Of a DNA stretch of 64,000 nt, positions 16,070 to 24,536 are shown piece after piece. The position numbers were made by a program, and so were the translations under genes. Where the stretch lies: contig SVSE01000007.1 of NCBI GenBank assembly GCA_015064445.1, positions 31,828 through 95,827 of the forward strand, written 5' to 3'. This DNA comes from Oscillospiraceae bacterium. GTDB lineage: Bacteria > Bacillota > Clostridia > Oscillospirales > CAG-272. Within the stretch, counting starts at the first letter, position 1, and every line of letters starts with the position of its first letter. The notes below the pieces were generated by a model. The model saw nothing but the letters and a program-made list of their open reading frames with translations. It did no database searches and was not told the DNA's origin.

Positions 16070-16436
16070 AATCCTTTGGCTTGCTTGAAAAAATAAGCGA
16101 GCAGATATATCCCAAAACAATAGCTGTGGTAATTCCACCAGATGTAGCTGTAAGTCCACCTGTGAGCGCGCCGAAAAGCCCAAACTCGTCAACTGCCTTT
16201 TCCACGCCCTGTGCAATTGCATAGCCAAAGCCGGTAAGAGGCACGGTAGCTCCACAGCCAGCAAACTTAGCGATAGGACCGTAAATTCCAAGCGCTGTTA
16301 ATACAACTCCCGAGCAAACATATAAAACCAAAATTCTTGCAGGTGTGATTTTTGTTTTATCAATTAAAATTTGCGCAATCACGCAAAGCGCGCCACCTAC
16401 AAGGAATGCCCATAAATAATCAAGAAATGTTCCCAT
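16068..16436 (-). CDS. spoVAE: Stage V sporulation protein AE
   Basis: This 122-residue membrane protein has three or four hydrophobic segments and the SpoVAE signature (FGYAIAQGVEKAVDEFGLFGALTGGLTATSGGI). It belongs to the SpoVA channel apparatus, which imports dipicolinic acid into the forespore and releases it during germination. It is paralogous to SpoVAC. Its start overlaps the spoVAD end by 17 bases, consistent with translational coupling, and GGAGAG lies upstream. It corresponds to the SpoVAEb form; no spoVAEa or spoVAF is nearby. Confidence 0.95.
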   Translation of the reverse strand: MGTFLDYLWAFLVGGALCVIAQILIDKTKITPARILVLYVCSGVVLTALGIYGPIAKFAGCGATVPLTGFGYAIAQGVEKAVDEFGLFGALTGGLTATSGGITTAIVLGYICSLIFSSKPKD

Positions 16437-17427
16437 TTAAGCTCTCCAATCTTACAAGATGCGCAATGGCAGGAATTGACCCACCTTGATATAGACTCAT
16501 AGGACTCATAAGCGCCCCTGTGCCGATGAAAAGCACATTTTGAAGCGCACCTGACTCCAAATCACGCATAACCTTTCCTGCCAAAACCGATGCGCTACAG
16601 CCACAGCCACTACCACCTGCGTGCTTGTCCTGCTTATCTCGGTCATATATCATAAGCCCACAGTCAGCGTGATTTTTGCGTATATCTATTCCGTCCCTTA
16701 ATAGTAGCTCCTTTAAAATTTCGCTTCCCTCATAGCCTAAATCGCCTGTCAAAACCAAATCAAAATCCTCGACTCTGCACCCCGATGTATTAAAATATCT
16801 TTTTAAGGTGTCAATGCACGCAGGCGCCATAGCAGCCCCCATATTGTTTATGTCTGAAATACCCATATCAACGCTTTTTCCGAGCATTACCTCGCTTATT
16901 TTTACATACCCCGTATTGCCCAAAATAAACGCCCCAGAGCCTGTAACAGTCCATTGAGAGGTTGGCGTGCGCTGACCACCATATTCAAGTGGAAATCTAA
17001 ATTGCCTTTCGCTTGAACAATAGTGCGAGGAGGTAACGCAAGCGCACTTGTTTGCCATTCCACCATTATATAAAAGCGCTCCGATGCCGAGGCTTAATGC
17101 ACAGGTTGAGCAAGCACCGTATAGAGTTATATATGGAATGTCAAAATCAATAAGCCCGTAGCTTGAGCCAACGCATTGATTTAATAAATCTCCTGCTAAA
17201 AGCGCGTCAATATCGGCATCAGCACATTCGGCCCTTTTAAGCGCTCCTGCAAGGGCTAATCGTTGCATCTCACTTTCTGCCTTTTCCCACGATTCCTTGC
17301 CAAATTTATTATCAGAGGAATATTCATCAAAGCATTCGCCAAGAGGTCCCTTTCTTTCGTGGCTACCGACAATGCTATAATAAGAGCTAATGCGAGGCTC
17401 TTTTTTTAATCTAATTAGCTCCCTCAT
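16420..17427 (-). CDS. spoVAD: Stage V sporulation protein AD
   Basis: This 335-residue protein has the thiolase-like fold of SpoVAD, the dipicolinic-acid-binding subunit of the SpoVA complex. Recognisable segments are YYSIVGSHERKGPLG, the Cys-containing YGACSTCALSLGIGALLY, the SSHYCSSERQFRFPLEYG core and AGGSGCGCSASVLAGK. It probably sits on the forespore inner membrane face through its membrane-bound partners. Its ATG overlaps the spoVAC stop as ATGA. The three-gene spoVAC-AD-AE arrangement is the minimal conserved Clostridia set. Confidence 0.97.
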   Translation of the reverse strand: MRELIRLKKEPRISSYYSIVGSHERKGPLGECFDEYSSDNKFGKESWEKAESEMQRLALAGALKRAECADADIDALLAGDLLNQCVGSSYGLIDFDIPYITLYGACSTCALSLGIGALLYNGGMANKCACVTSSHYCSSERQFRFPLEYGGQRTPTSQWTVTGSGAFILGNTGYVKISEVMLGKSVDMGISDINNMGAAMAPACIDTLKRYFNTSGCRVEDFDLVLTGDLGYEGSEILKELLLRDGIDIRKNHADCGLMIYDRDKQDKHAGGSGCGCSASVLAGKVMRDLESGALQNVLFIGTGALMSPMSLYQGGSIPAIAHLVRLESLNGNIS

Positions 17428-17861
17428 AAAACCCCCATAAAATAGTAAATAACACCATAAATGACACCTGAAAAAATGCCATATAAAATTACAGGACCTG
17501 CAATTGTGAATATTTTCGCACCGACACCGAAAATATAACCCTCGCTTTTTGTGTCAATCGCAGGAGATACCACGGCATTTGCAAATCCAGTTATCGGTAC
17601 AAGCGTGCCAGCGCCTGCAATTTTGGCAATATTATCAAAAATTCCAAGCCCTGTGAGAAGTCCTGCAATAACAATAAGTGAAATTGATGCAAGAGTCGAG
17701 GCATTTTGCTCAATAACACCTAAATAAATGTATAAATTTTTAAGAAATTGACCTACCACGCAAATAGTGCCACCTATAAGAAATGCAAAAATACAATTTT
17801 TTGCACATTTAGACTTTGTTGCGCGTCCCTCGACATATATTTTGTAATCTTCCTTGTTCAT
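17424..17861 (-). CDS. spoVAC: Stage V sporulation protein AC
   Basis: This 145-residue membrane protein with four hydrophobic stretches is the first gene of the spoVA operon. It shares the GTLVPITGFANAVVSPAIDTKSEG segment characteristic of SpoVAC. SpoVAC is reported to behave as a mechanosensitive channel in the spore inner membrane. The start is preceded by AGGGAGAA. A sequence resembling a sigma-G promoter lies about 30 bases upstream. Confidence 0.97.
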   Translation of the reverse strand: MNKEDYKIYVEGRATKSKCAKNCIFAFLIGGTICVVGQFLKNLYIYLGVIEQNASTLASISLIVIAGLLTGLGIFDNIAKIAGAGTLVPITGFANAVVSPAIDTKSEGYIFGVGAKIFTIAGPVILYGIFSGVIYGVIYYFMGVL

Positions 17862-17890
17862 AATTTCTCCCTTCGAAAATATTGTGATTT

Positions 17891-17921
17891 TAGTTTTTTC
17901 TGGAAAGCTTATTTTTATTCA
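17891..17921 (-). promoter_or_regulatory. Possible sigma-G-type promoter for spoVA
   Basis: Read on the minus strand: TGAATA, 18 bases, AAAACTA, close to the forespore sigma-G pattern (TGAATA / CATAMTA). spoVA is a classical sigma-G target. The -10 match is imperfect. Confidence 0.35.
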
Positions 17922-17927
17922 AAATAG

Positions 17928-17957
17928 TTGACAAAGTAATTATAAATGTTGTATTAT
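17928..17957 (+). promoter_or_regulatory. Putative promoter for the mscS-like gene
   Basis: TTGACA, 18-base spacer, TATTAT, roughly 85 bases before the start codon. It lies back to back with the spoVA promoter region. Confidence 0.6.
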
Positions 17958-18041
17958 AATAATGTAGATTGTGCTCGAATGCTGATTTTATCAAGAGCAA
18001 ATTTATGCTTGCAAAAATTTTAATATATAAAGGAGAGAAAA

Positions 18042-18872
18042 ATGGCAGAATTTTTCAAAAATTTGTGGGATAAGATGTATGCTTATCTTACCGACCCTGC
18101 TTCTTACAGAAGACTTGGTATGATTGTCCTTGGTCTTTTGGTAATCTTTATCGGTTGCAAAATCGTTAAAAAAATCACAAAGAAGCTTGTTAATTCAAGA
18201 GCTATGAGTCGCTTCTCAATGACGATTCGTGTGTTCTTGGGACATGTAGTGGCAGTTGCGCTATATGTTATCGTGTGCTTGCTCGGCGCATCACTCATAG
18301 GCTTTAATGTTTCGATGTTTGGCTCACTTATCGCATCTATCGGCCTTACAGTTGGTCTTGCGCTTCAAGGAAGCCTTTCAAATATCGCAGGTGGTGTAAT
18401 GGTAGTAGGCCTTAAGCCATTTGAGGTTGGAGATTATATCGAATCAAATGGTGTTAGTGGAACAGTTACAGATATTGCAATTTTCTACACAACACTTACA
18501 ACTCCTGATAACAAAAAGATAGTTGTTCCTAATGGATCACTTTCGAACTCAGTTGTTATTAACTATTCAGCAAACGATACAAGAAGACTTGATCTTACAT
18601 TCAGTATCTCTTATAATACTGATCTTGATCTTGCTAAAAAGGTTCTTTTGTCCTGTGCTAAGCTTGATGAGAGAATTCTTTCAGACCCAGCACCTGTTGT
18701 TTACATAACAGAGCATGCTGAAAGCGCAATCGCAATTCAGCTTAGAGTATGGGTAAGAAGCGAAAATTACTGGGATGTTAACTTCGCAATGATTGAGCAG
18801 GTTAAGCGCTCGTTCGACCAGCTTGGAGTAGAAATTCCATTCCCACAGCTCGATGTCCATATGATAAAATAA
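18042..18872 (+). CDS. mscS: Small-conductance mechanosensitive channel (MscS family)
   Basis: This 276-residue protein has three N-terminal transmembrane segments and the pore-lining helix with Gly/Ala packing (GSLIASIGLTVGLALQGSLSNIAGG), followed by the beta domain (FEVGDYIESNGVSGTVTDI) and a C-terminal alpha/beta vestibule. It opens under membrane tension to release solutes during hypo-osmotic shock. Length and layout are those of canonical MscS. It has a good AAAGGAGAG ribosome binding site and a strong terminator, so it is monocistronic. Divergent placement beside spoVAC may be coincidental. Confidence 0.95.
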   Translation: MAEFFKNLWDKMYAYLTDPASYRRLGMIVLGLLVIFIGCKIVKKITKKLVNSRAMSRFSMTIRVFLGHVVAVALYVIVCLLGASLIGFNVSMFGSLIASIGLTVGLALQGSLSNIAGGVMVVGLKPFEVGDYIESNGVSGTVTDIAIFYTTLTTPDNKKIVVPNGSLSNSVVINYSANDTRRLDLTFSISYNTDLDLAKKVLLSCAKLDERILSDPAPVVYITEHAESAIAIQLRVWVRSENYWDVNFAMIEQVKRSFDQLGVEIPFPQLDVHMIK

Positions 18873-18882
18873 TTAAAAATCA

Positions 18883-18915
18883 AAAAATCCTCTTGCTTCG
18901 GCAAGAGGATTTTTC
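18883..18915 (+). terminator. Terminator after mscS
   Basis: AAAATCCTCTTGC and GCAAGAGGATTTT form a stem around a TTCG tetraloop, followed by T residues. Confidence 0.92.
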
Positions 18916-18962
18916 ATATCAAAAACAGGGTATTTTTACCTCGAAGGTCTTAAAAAGCTGAC

Positions 18963-18988
18963 AAAGAAGCTCAAAAATGAGCTTCTTT
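18963..18988 (-). terminator. Terminator-like hairpin downstream of clpC
   Basis: AAAGAAGCTC and GAGCTTCTTT form a perfect 10-bp stem, 20 bases beyond the clpC stop. The downstream T-run on the minus strand is weak. Confidence 0.6.
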
Positions 18989-19008
18989 CTTGATATATAA
19001 ACATATTA

Positions 19009-21411
19009 TCACATATTCATATATTCATAAAATACGCCATTTTCATTAAATTTGGCGCATATTTGCTTTTCTTTCTCAATTTTGCCATTCAATATGCCCT
19101 CGCATATCGAATTTTCGATTTTTAGCGTTATCGCGCGCCTTAAATTTCTCGCACCGTACTCCTCGCTATACCCCTCATTTAAAACGAAATCGACTATTGA
19201 CTCATCAAATTTTATCAAAATACCGTTGTTTTTAAGTCTCTTTGATAGGTCATCAAGCATAAGAGCGCAAATTTTTCTTGCATCCTCGAGGGAAAGCGAT
19301 TTGAAAACAATGATTTCATCAATGCGATTTAATAGCTCGGGAGAAAATGAGCGTTTAAGCTCCGATAGCATTTGCTCGCCCTTTACAAAAGCGCCCTTTT
19401 CCTTCATATCAAAGCCTATATTGACGCCACTCGCCCCCCAAGCACCGATATTTGAGGTGAAAATAATAATTGCACTCTTAAAGCTGATTCTTTTTCCCTG
19501 CGAGTCCTTGATTTCGCCCTCATCGAGAATTTGCAAAAAGAGAGAATAAATGTCAGGATGCGCCTTTTCAATCTCATCAAATAAGACGACAGAGTATGGA
19601 CTGCGCCTAATTGACTTTGAAAGGCGCCCCTCGTCCTCATAGCCAACATAGCCAGCAGGCGCACCTATAAGCTTTGAAATCGAATGCTTTTCTGAATATT
19701 CCGACATATCAAATCGAATAAGTGCCTCGCAAGAGCCAAAAACACACTTTGCCACCTGCTTTGCCAGCTCCGTTTTACCAACTCCCGTAGGACCGAGGAA
19801 AAATAGAGAAGCGCAGGGGCGATTTGAAGCCTTAATGCCAAGTCGTCCTCTTTTTATCGCCCACGAAACACTCTCAATAGCGCTTTGCTGACCGACAATA
19901 GCGCTCTCAAGCCTTTCTTGAAGCTCACGAAGAGCCTCTGTATCCTCGCCATTTATATCGTTTATAGGAATTTTTGTTTGTAAACAAACAATATCTCGAA
20001 TTTCCTTTTCTGAAATTATAGGCTCACTGCCATCGTCGCTTGATTTTACAAGCTCCTTTTCCTTCGCTATTTTAACGAGAAGCTCTGCCTCCTCATCTCG
20101 AAGTGCGCTCGCCCTTTCATAATCTCCGTAGATTATGGCGTCTTCCTTTTTGTCCTTGCAAATTTCAAGCTCCTTTTTAAGAGACAAAAGAGCATCAGAG
20201 GAGTCCGTCTTGCTTGTTCGCATAGCAGAGCACGCCTCGTCGAGTAAATCGAGCGCCTTGTCAGGCAAAAACCTATCGTTAATATATCTTGTTGAAAGCT
20301 TAACAGCGCTACTTATCGCCTCATCACTTATTTTTACACCGTGATGCACCTCGTATTTTTCTCTCAATCCTTTTAGGATTGTTATCGCCTCATCCTCGCT
20401 TGGCTCCTCTATCAAAACAGGCTGAAATCTGCGCTCAAGAGCGCTATCCTTTTCAATATATTTTCGGTATTCATCAGTCGTTGTAGCGCCTATAACGCGC
20501 AAATCTCCCCTTGAAAGTGAGGGCTTTATAATATTCGCCGCATCAATTGCTCCCTCGGCGCCACCTGCACCTATAATTGTGTGAATTTCATCAATAAAGA
20601 GAATGATATTGTCCGAATCACTTACCTCGTTCAAAACAGCGCGCATGCGCTCCTCAAATTCGCCACGATATTTCGTTCCTGCTATCATCGATGACATATC
20701 AAGGGCAACAATTTCCTTGTCCCTTAGCTCGCTTGGCACATTTCCCTCGGCAATCATCTTAGAAAGCCCCTCTACAATTGCGGTTTTACCAACACCGGGC
20801 TCTCCGATAAGGCAGGGGTTGTTTTTTGTTTTTCTACACAAAATTTGTATGAGCCTCTTTATATCCTTTTCTCGCCCTACAAGAGGATCTGCCCTTTTAA
20901 TTGCCGAGGGGCTTGTTAAGCATTTTCCGTATGATGAAAGCCCGGAGGAAAGAGAAGAGTCTGTGCGTGAATTCATCCTTGAGAGCGCCTCGGAAAGGGC
21001 ACAAATTTCATTCTTTATCCCTTGTGCTGAAATTCCAAAATAAGAGAGGATTCTGCCTCCAACACACTCGTTGTCCGAGCATATCGCATATAAAAGATGC
21101 TCTGTGCCGACAAATTTTCCACCTGTGCGCTTCGCAAAGGCGAGTGCCCCCTCGAGAACCCTTTTGCACCTTGGAGTAAAGGACGCTTCGAGACTTGAGC
21201 CATCTCCTGATGGCGAAAAATCGACCACATAGTCGAGGATTTTGCCAAGCGAAGCCCCCTTATCCCTTAAAATTTGCTCTCCTACACATTCGGTCGATAA
21301 AAGCCCTAAAAGCAAATGCTCCGTGCCTATGTAGGTGTGCCCAAGCGCCTCTGATTGTAATTTTGTTGCCTCAAGGACATCTCTTGCTTTTGGAGTGAAA
21401 CGGTTAACCAT
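19009..21411 (-). CDS. clpC: ClpC-type AAA+ ATPase
   Basis: This 800-residue HSP100 unfoldase has two N-terminal Clp_N repeats (residues 1-140; [26 protein letters not shown]). The first AAA module has Walker [15 protein letters not shown] middle UVR-like coiled region ([28 protein letters not shown]) precedes the second AAA module with Walker [13 protein letters not shown], and a C-terminal D2-small domain ends the protein. The middle region marks ClpC rather than ClpA or ClpB. It works with ClpP to degrade damaged or regulatory proteins. In many Firmicutes clpC follows ctsR-mcsA-mcsB; none of these is here. Instead it lies 55 bases downstream of a peptidoglycan-binding protein gene, with no obvious promoter between. 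Confidence 0.94.
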   Translation of the reverse strand: MVNRFTPKARDVLEATKLQSEALGHTYIGTEHLLLGLLSTECVGEQILRDKGASLGKILDYVVDFSPSGDGSSLEASFTPRCKRVLEGALAFAKRTGGKFVGTEHLLYAICSDNECVGGRILSYFGISAQGIKNEICALSEALSRMNSRTDSSLSSGLSSYGKCLTSPSAIKRADPLVGREKDIKRLIQILCRKTKNNPCLIGEPGVGKTAIVEGLSKMIAEGNVPSELRDKEIVALDMSSMIAGTKYRGEFEERMRAVLNEVSDSDNIILFIDEIHTIIGAGGAEGAIDAANIIKPSLSRGDLRVIGATTTDEYRKYIEKDSALERRFQPVLIEEPSEDEAITILKGLREKYEVHHGVKISDEAISSAVKLSTRYINDRFLPDKALDLLDEACSAMRTSKTDSSDALLSLKKELEICKDKKEDAIIYGDYERASALRDEEAELLVKIAKEKELVKSSDDGSEPIISEKEIRDIVCLQTKIPINDINGEDTEALRELQERLESAIVGQQSAIESVSWAIKRGRLGIKASNRPCASLFFLGPTGVGKTELAKQVAKCVFGSCEALIRFDMSEYSEKHSISKLIGAPAGYVGYEDEGRLSKSIRRSPYSVVLFDEIEKAHPDIYSLFLQILDEGEIKDSQGKRISFKSAIIIFTSNIGAWGASGVNIGFDMKEKGAFVKGEQMLSELKRSFSPELLNRIDEIIVFKSLSLEDARKICALMLDDLSKRLKNNGILIKFDESIVDFVLNEGYSEEYGARNLRRAITLKIENSICEGILNGKIEKEKQICAKFNENGVFYEYMNM

Positions 21412-21466
21412 TTAAAAGCTCCTTTCTGTGTTTTCCAAGATTATTGCCACAAAAGGAAGAGAATTT

Positions 21467-21997
21467 TCAGCTTCTTTCCAAAATTACTCCCTCGTATTCG
21501 TCAAAAAGCGCCTCTAATGTAGGAGCGTCAATTATGCCATTATCGTCTAAAAGATTCCTTCTTTGAAAGGATTTTATCGCATCCTGTGTCGTTTTATCGT
21601 AAATTCCTGTAAACGCAAGCTCGCCAAAATCATCGTAATGAACCGAAATTGTTGATAGCATATACTGAATTACATAAATTATATCGTCAATTTGGTCGGG
21701 ATAAATCGCAAATCCACCTCTGTTTGGTACAAGCTGTACCTTCCTTGGACCTCTTCTGTCAAATTCCGAGGACTTGTGAATCAAATGGAGAAGTCTCCAT
21801 GTCTCATAATCTACAATTCCTGTTGGCTCAAGCTCGTATTTTGCTTGAAATTCAGCCACTGCCTCGCGTGTTTCGCCATCATATACACCACTTATAGGAA
21901 CGCTTGAATACTCGTTATCGAGAAGCTCCAAATCTCTTAAAATTCTTTGAATTTGCATAATCGCATATGCGTCGCTTGTTATATTGAAATATGTCAT
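21467..21997 (-). CDS. Peptidoglycan-binding domain protein (two PG_binding_1 repeats)
   Basis: This 176-residue protein has no signal peptide. Two peptidoglycan-binding type 1 repeats are visible: LLDNEYSSVPISGVYDGETREAVAEFQ with WRLL at residues about 25-75, and a second unit with GIYDKTTQDAIKSFQ at about 130-165. ATG 21997 is preferred over the ORF-track start because it has GAGGTGG just upstream and leaves a 7-base gap to the previous gene. It is the last of three cotranscribed genes. Exact repeats of the same domain occur in its upstream neighbour. Confidence 0.82.
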   Translation of the reverse strand: MTYFNITSDAYAIMQIQRILRDLELLDNEYSSVPISGVYDGETREAVAEFQAKYELEPTGIVDYETWRLLHLIHKSSEFDRRGPRKVQLVPNRGGFAIYPDQIDDIIYVIQYMLSTISVHYDDFGELAFTGIYDKTTQDAIKSFQRRNLLDDNGIIDAPTLEALFDEYEGVILERS

Positions 21998-22004
21998 AGC
22001 CACC

Positions 22005-23399
22005 TCACTCGATACTGTATCCTGGGAATTGCCCCTGTGTCGATAGATTTCCAAGAGATAAGTCTCTATATACGCTTGTTATAGAATCCCAAAGCTGTGC
22101 CGAAACAATTCCCGATTCGGTAAGCCCAAACACCTCTTGAAAGGCTCTTACAGCGCTTTCCGTGCCTGGGCCAAATATTCCATCAACCGTCGTTTTTGGA
22201 ATTTGTGTATATGTGTTGGAAATGAAATTTAAATATTCCTGTAAGGCTCTTACACCCTCGCCCTGTGAGCCGATTCGTAGCACCTCACCAGGATAGGGAA
22301 GAATCTCCTCGCCAAAAAATCCTGGGGGAAGTGACTCTAAAATGCCAATATAAGCCCTGTAAAGCTGATCCCAAGTGGCAAAGGCAACCACTCCTGTTTC
22401 GTCAATTCCGTAATTGCGCTGAAAAGCTCTTACAGCGCTCTCCGTGCCCTCGCCAAACACTCCGTCTATGTCGATAATCGGTATTTCCTGCTCATACGCA
22501 CCAATAAGAGAGAGCAAATATTGAAGCTCAAAAACCTCTGAGCCTCTGTCGCCTATCGAAAGCTCTGTGTCGAAAAGCCTTGTCACCTCGTCGAGAGAAA
22601 TTCCCTCGCTTTCAAGGTCATTCAAGCGCTTAACTGCGTTAAAAATCGCAATTATCTTGTACCATGTGGCTTTGCCGACTATTCCGTCAGGCGTGAGATT
22701 GAATGTTTCTTGAAACTCTCTTACAGCCTCCTCGGTTGTCGTATCGTAAACACCGTCGACAGGATAGATTTTCGGAATAGAGGAGAAGTTTTTTGATATG
22801 CGATTGAGTCGTATTTGAACACTTTGCACATCATTTCCAACAGCCCCAAGCGCAAGCTCTCGTCCAGGATAGCTTGGCGTAGCTGTGCCAACGGGCGCAT
22901 TTCTTACAAGCTCTATGTCATCTCCATAGTAGTATTGAAGAATTTCAAACGGTGTATAGCCCTGCTCGGCAAGAGAAACCGTGCCCCATTGCTCAAGCCC
23001 CTCGCACCTTATCTCTCGCCCGTCGCAATATGCAGTAAAATATGGCTCAATACTGCCCGAGCGCACCACATAATCGTTGAAAATCTCGTCTACAATCATA
23101 GACACATTCTCGAAGATATCTCTGCCGTAAACAAATGATTGATCAATGGCAATCGAGTTCGTTATATCGAAATCGTAGCCTCTTGAACGATAATATTCCG
23201 TGTAAATTCGATTTAATGTGTACGAAATTTGTGCATAAACATTCGCTCGTATCGCATTTTCTGGCCAAGTGGGATAAATTTCGCTTGATGCTACATTTTT
23301 AATGTAATCGACAAACGGAACCGTCACATTTTGCGCATTTGAGTCTGGCGCACCTAAATGGACGGTTATGTATTCAGGTATAATAGGTAAGTTAGGCAT
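22005..23399 (-). CDS. SpoIID-like domain protein with multiple peptidoglycan-binding repeats
   Basis: This encodes a 464-residue protein. Residues about 10-185 resemble the SpoIID/LytB-type domain: VPFVDYIKNVASSEIYPTWPENAIRAN followed by the YTLNRIY segment and a DQSFVYGR region. Three to four PG_binding_1 repeats follow, each with a G(V/I)(F/Y)..(T/G)TE.AVR.FQ core, at about 225-275, 315-360 and 400-450. SpoIID is a lytic transglycosylase acting in engulfment; the catalytic residue here is not assigned. ATG 23399 has AAAGGAAG six bases upstream and lies 10 bases after the previous stop. There is no signal peptide, which is odd for a wall-binding protein and suggests unconventional localisation, possibly a forespore or coat component. 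Confidence 0.78.
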   Translation of the reverse strand: MPNLPIIPEYITVHLGAPDSNAQNVTVPFVDYIKNVASSEIYPTWPENAIRANVYAQISYTLNRIYTEYYRSRGYDFDITNSIAIDQSFVYGRDIFENVSMIVDEIFNDYVVRSGSIEPYFTAYCDGREIRCEGLEQWGTVSLAEQGYTPFEILQYYYGDDIELVRNAPVGTATPSYPGRELALGAVGNDVQSVQIRLNRISKNFSSIPKIYPVDGVYDTTTEEAVREFQETFNLTPDGIVGKATWYKIIAIFNAVKRLNDLESEGISLDEVTRLFDTELSIGDRGSEVFELQYLLSLIGAYEQEIPIIDIDGVFGEGTESAVRAFQRNYGIDETGVVAFATWDQLYRAYIGILESLPPGFFGEEILPYPGEVLRIGSQGEGVRALQEYLNFISNTYTQIPKTTVDGIFGPGTESAVRAFQEVFGLTESGIVSAQLWDSITSVYRDLSLGNLSTQGQFPGYSIE

Positions 23400-23409
23400 A
23401 AGCTTCCTT

Positions 23410-23820
23410 TCATAAATCTGTATTTGGAGTAACGCTGAATCTTCCTGCTCCGTCAGGATTATAGGATTCGGGGTCGGAGCTTTCTCCAAGTGGCACTAAA
23501 TTGAATGGCAAAATCGATGTTATCCCCTCGAAAATAGGAACTCGGCTTTTATCCGATGAGTAGTAGCCCTCAGCTGTTGCTGTGATGTTGTAAATTGCAA
23601 AGGGCTGTTCGTTGCCTGGCTCCATTGAAAGCTCCTTGCTTTTAGTGTCAAGCGCCACCTTTTCAGTCCTGCCAGAAGCGTCTGTTCTAAGAGAATAAAT
23701 AACATCACTTTCGTTATCAGATGGGTAAACGTAAACGCGCGCTCCCTCAACGGGAATAGCACCATTTGCTGTCCTTGCCTCGGCTATAAGAAAGCCTATG
23801 CTTTCAGTATTTCTATCCAT
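23410..23820 (-). CDS. Small carboxypeptidase-regulatory-like domain protein
   Basis: This 136-residue protein with no signal peptide appears to be a beta-sandwich of the carboxypeptidase regulatory-like/transthyretin type: IPVEGARVYVYPSDN, then SLRTDASGRTEKVALDTK and a further strand region YNITATAEGYYS. Such domains are structural or binding modules. It is the first of a three-gene minus-strand cluster with SpoIID-like and PG-binding proteins, all lacking export signals. GGAGGTGAT lies directly upstream. The function is unknown; a role in spore envelope assembly is an inference from neighbours. Confidence 0.7.
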   Translation of the reverse strand: MDRNTESIGFLIAEARTANGAIPVEGARVYVYPSDNESDVIYSLRTDASGRTEKVALDTKSKELSMEPGNEQPFAIYNITATAEGYYSSDKSRVPIFEGITSILPFNLVPLGESSDPESYNPDGAGRFSVTPNTDL

Positions 23821-23867
23821 AAAATCACCTCCGTATCATCATAATATGCCAAAAAGAAAAAAAGGTC

Positions 23868-23896
23868 TTGAAATTCTTTTTCATCGAGTGTATAAT
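23868..23896 (+). promoter_or_regulatory. Promoter for the preQ1-riboswitch/queT transcript
   Basis: TTGAAA, 17-base spacer, TATAAT. The expected start site falls at about 23902, immediately before the aptamer. Confidence 0.8.
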
Positions 23897-23902
23897 GTTC
23901 AC

Positions 23903-23942
23903 AGTGAGTTCGAAACCATCCTCACTTAAAACAAAACTAGGA
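23903..23942 (+). promoter_or_regulatory. preQ1-I riboswitch
   Basis: GTGAG (23904-23908) pairs with CTCAC (23921-23925) around a TTCGAAACCATC loop, followed by the A-rich tail TTAAAACAAAACTAGGAG. This is the compact H-type pseudoknot layout of class I preQ1 riboswitches, in which the tail folds back onto the loop. The tail includes the Shine-Dalgarno TAGGAG, so ligand binding should block translation of the queuosine-precursor transporter gene directly downstream. Confidence 0.8.
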
Positions 23943-23951
23943 GAAAATAAA

Positions 23952-24455
23952 ATGAAAAATTCAAAGCTTTTGAGTCTTTCGTATTCTGCAATCATCGCTG
24001 CCCTGTATGTTGCACTTACTTGGATTTCAAATGTCCTCGGACTTGCAAGTGGAGCAGTGCAGATAAGACTCGGAGAGGCGCTTTGCGCTCTCGCATACTT
24101 TATCCCTGGCGCACCAATAGGACTTTTCGTTGGATGCCTTATCTCAAACCTTTCAATGGCACTCTCGCCACTCGATATCATTTTTGGCTCGCTTGCTACC
24201 TTGATCGGCGCATATTTGGGCTCAAAAATGAAAAATAAATGGCTTGTGCCTGTACCAACCGTTGTTGCAAATACCGTGATTGTGCCGATAGTTATCCTTG
24301 TTTCATATACAGCAAGAGATGCTTGGAGCTTTTCGACATATGCGCTTACAGCACTTGGAGTTTTTGCAGGAGAGATCTTATCTGCGTATCTGCTCGGTAT
24401 GCTTTTGCTTCTTGCTATGAGTAAGTATAAGGCGTTCAATGGCATAAAAAAATAA
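23952..24455 (+). CDS. queT: Queuosine precursor ECF transporter S component (QueT family)
   Basis: This 167-residue, very hydrophobic protein has about five or six membrane segments. The IRLGEALCALAYFIPGAPIGLFVGC region is characteristic of QueT, the substrate-capture (S) component that imports preQ1 or a related precursor using the shared ECF energising module encoded elsewhere. The preQ1 riboswitch upstream independently supports the substrate. The start is ATG 23952 after TAGGAG; the ORF-track extension to 23868 runs through the promoter and aptamer. It is monocistronic. Confidence 0.9.
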   Translation: MKNSKLLSLSYSAIIAALYVALTWISNVLGLASGAVQIRLGEALCALAYFIPGAPIGLFVGCLISNLSMALSPLDIIFGSLATLIGAYLGSKMKNKWLVPVPTVVANTVIVPIVILVSYTARDAWSFSTYALTALGVFAGEILSAYLLGMLLLLAMSKYKAFNGIKK

Positions 24456-24477
24456 AGTGGAGAAATCCACTTTTTTC
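24454..24477 (+). terminator. Terminator after queT
   Basis: AAGTGGA and TCCACTT form a 7-bp stem around GAAA, followed by TTTTT. It overlaps the stop codon region. Confidence 0.85.
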
Positions 24478-24479
24478 TA

Positions 24480-24508
24480 TTGATTTTAAATTTTTAATAT
24501 GGTAAAAT
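24480..24508 (+). promoter_or_regulatory. Putative promoter for the ComEC-like lipoprotein
   Basis: TTGATT, 17-base spacer, extended TGG-TAAAAT, about 28 bases before the start codon. Confidence 0.7.
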
Positions 24509-24536
24509 TAGAATAGTAAACTAAAAGGAGAAAATT

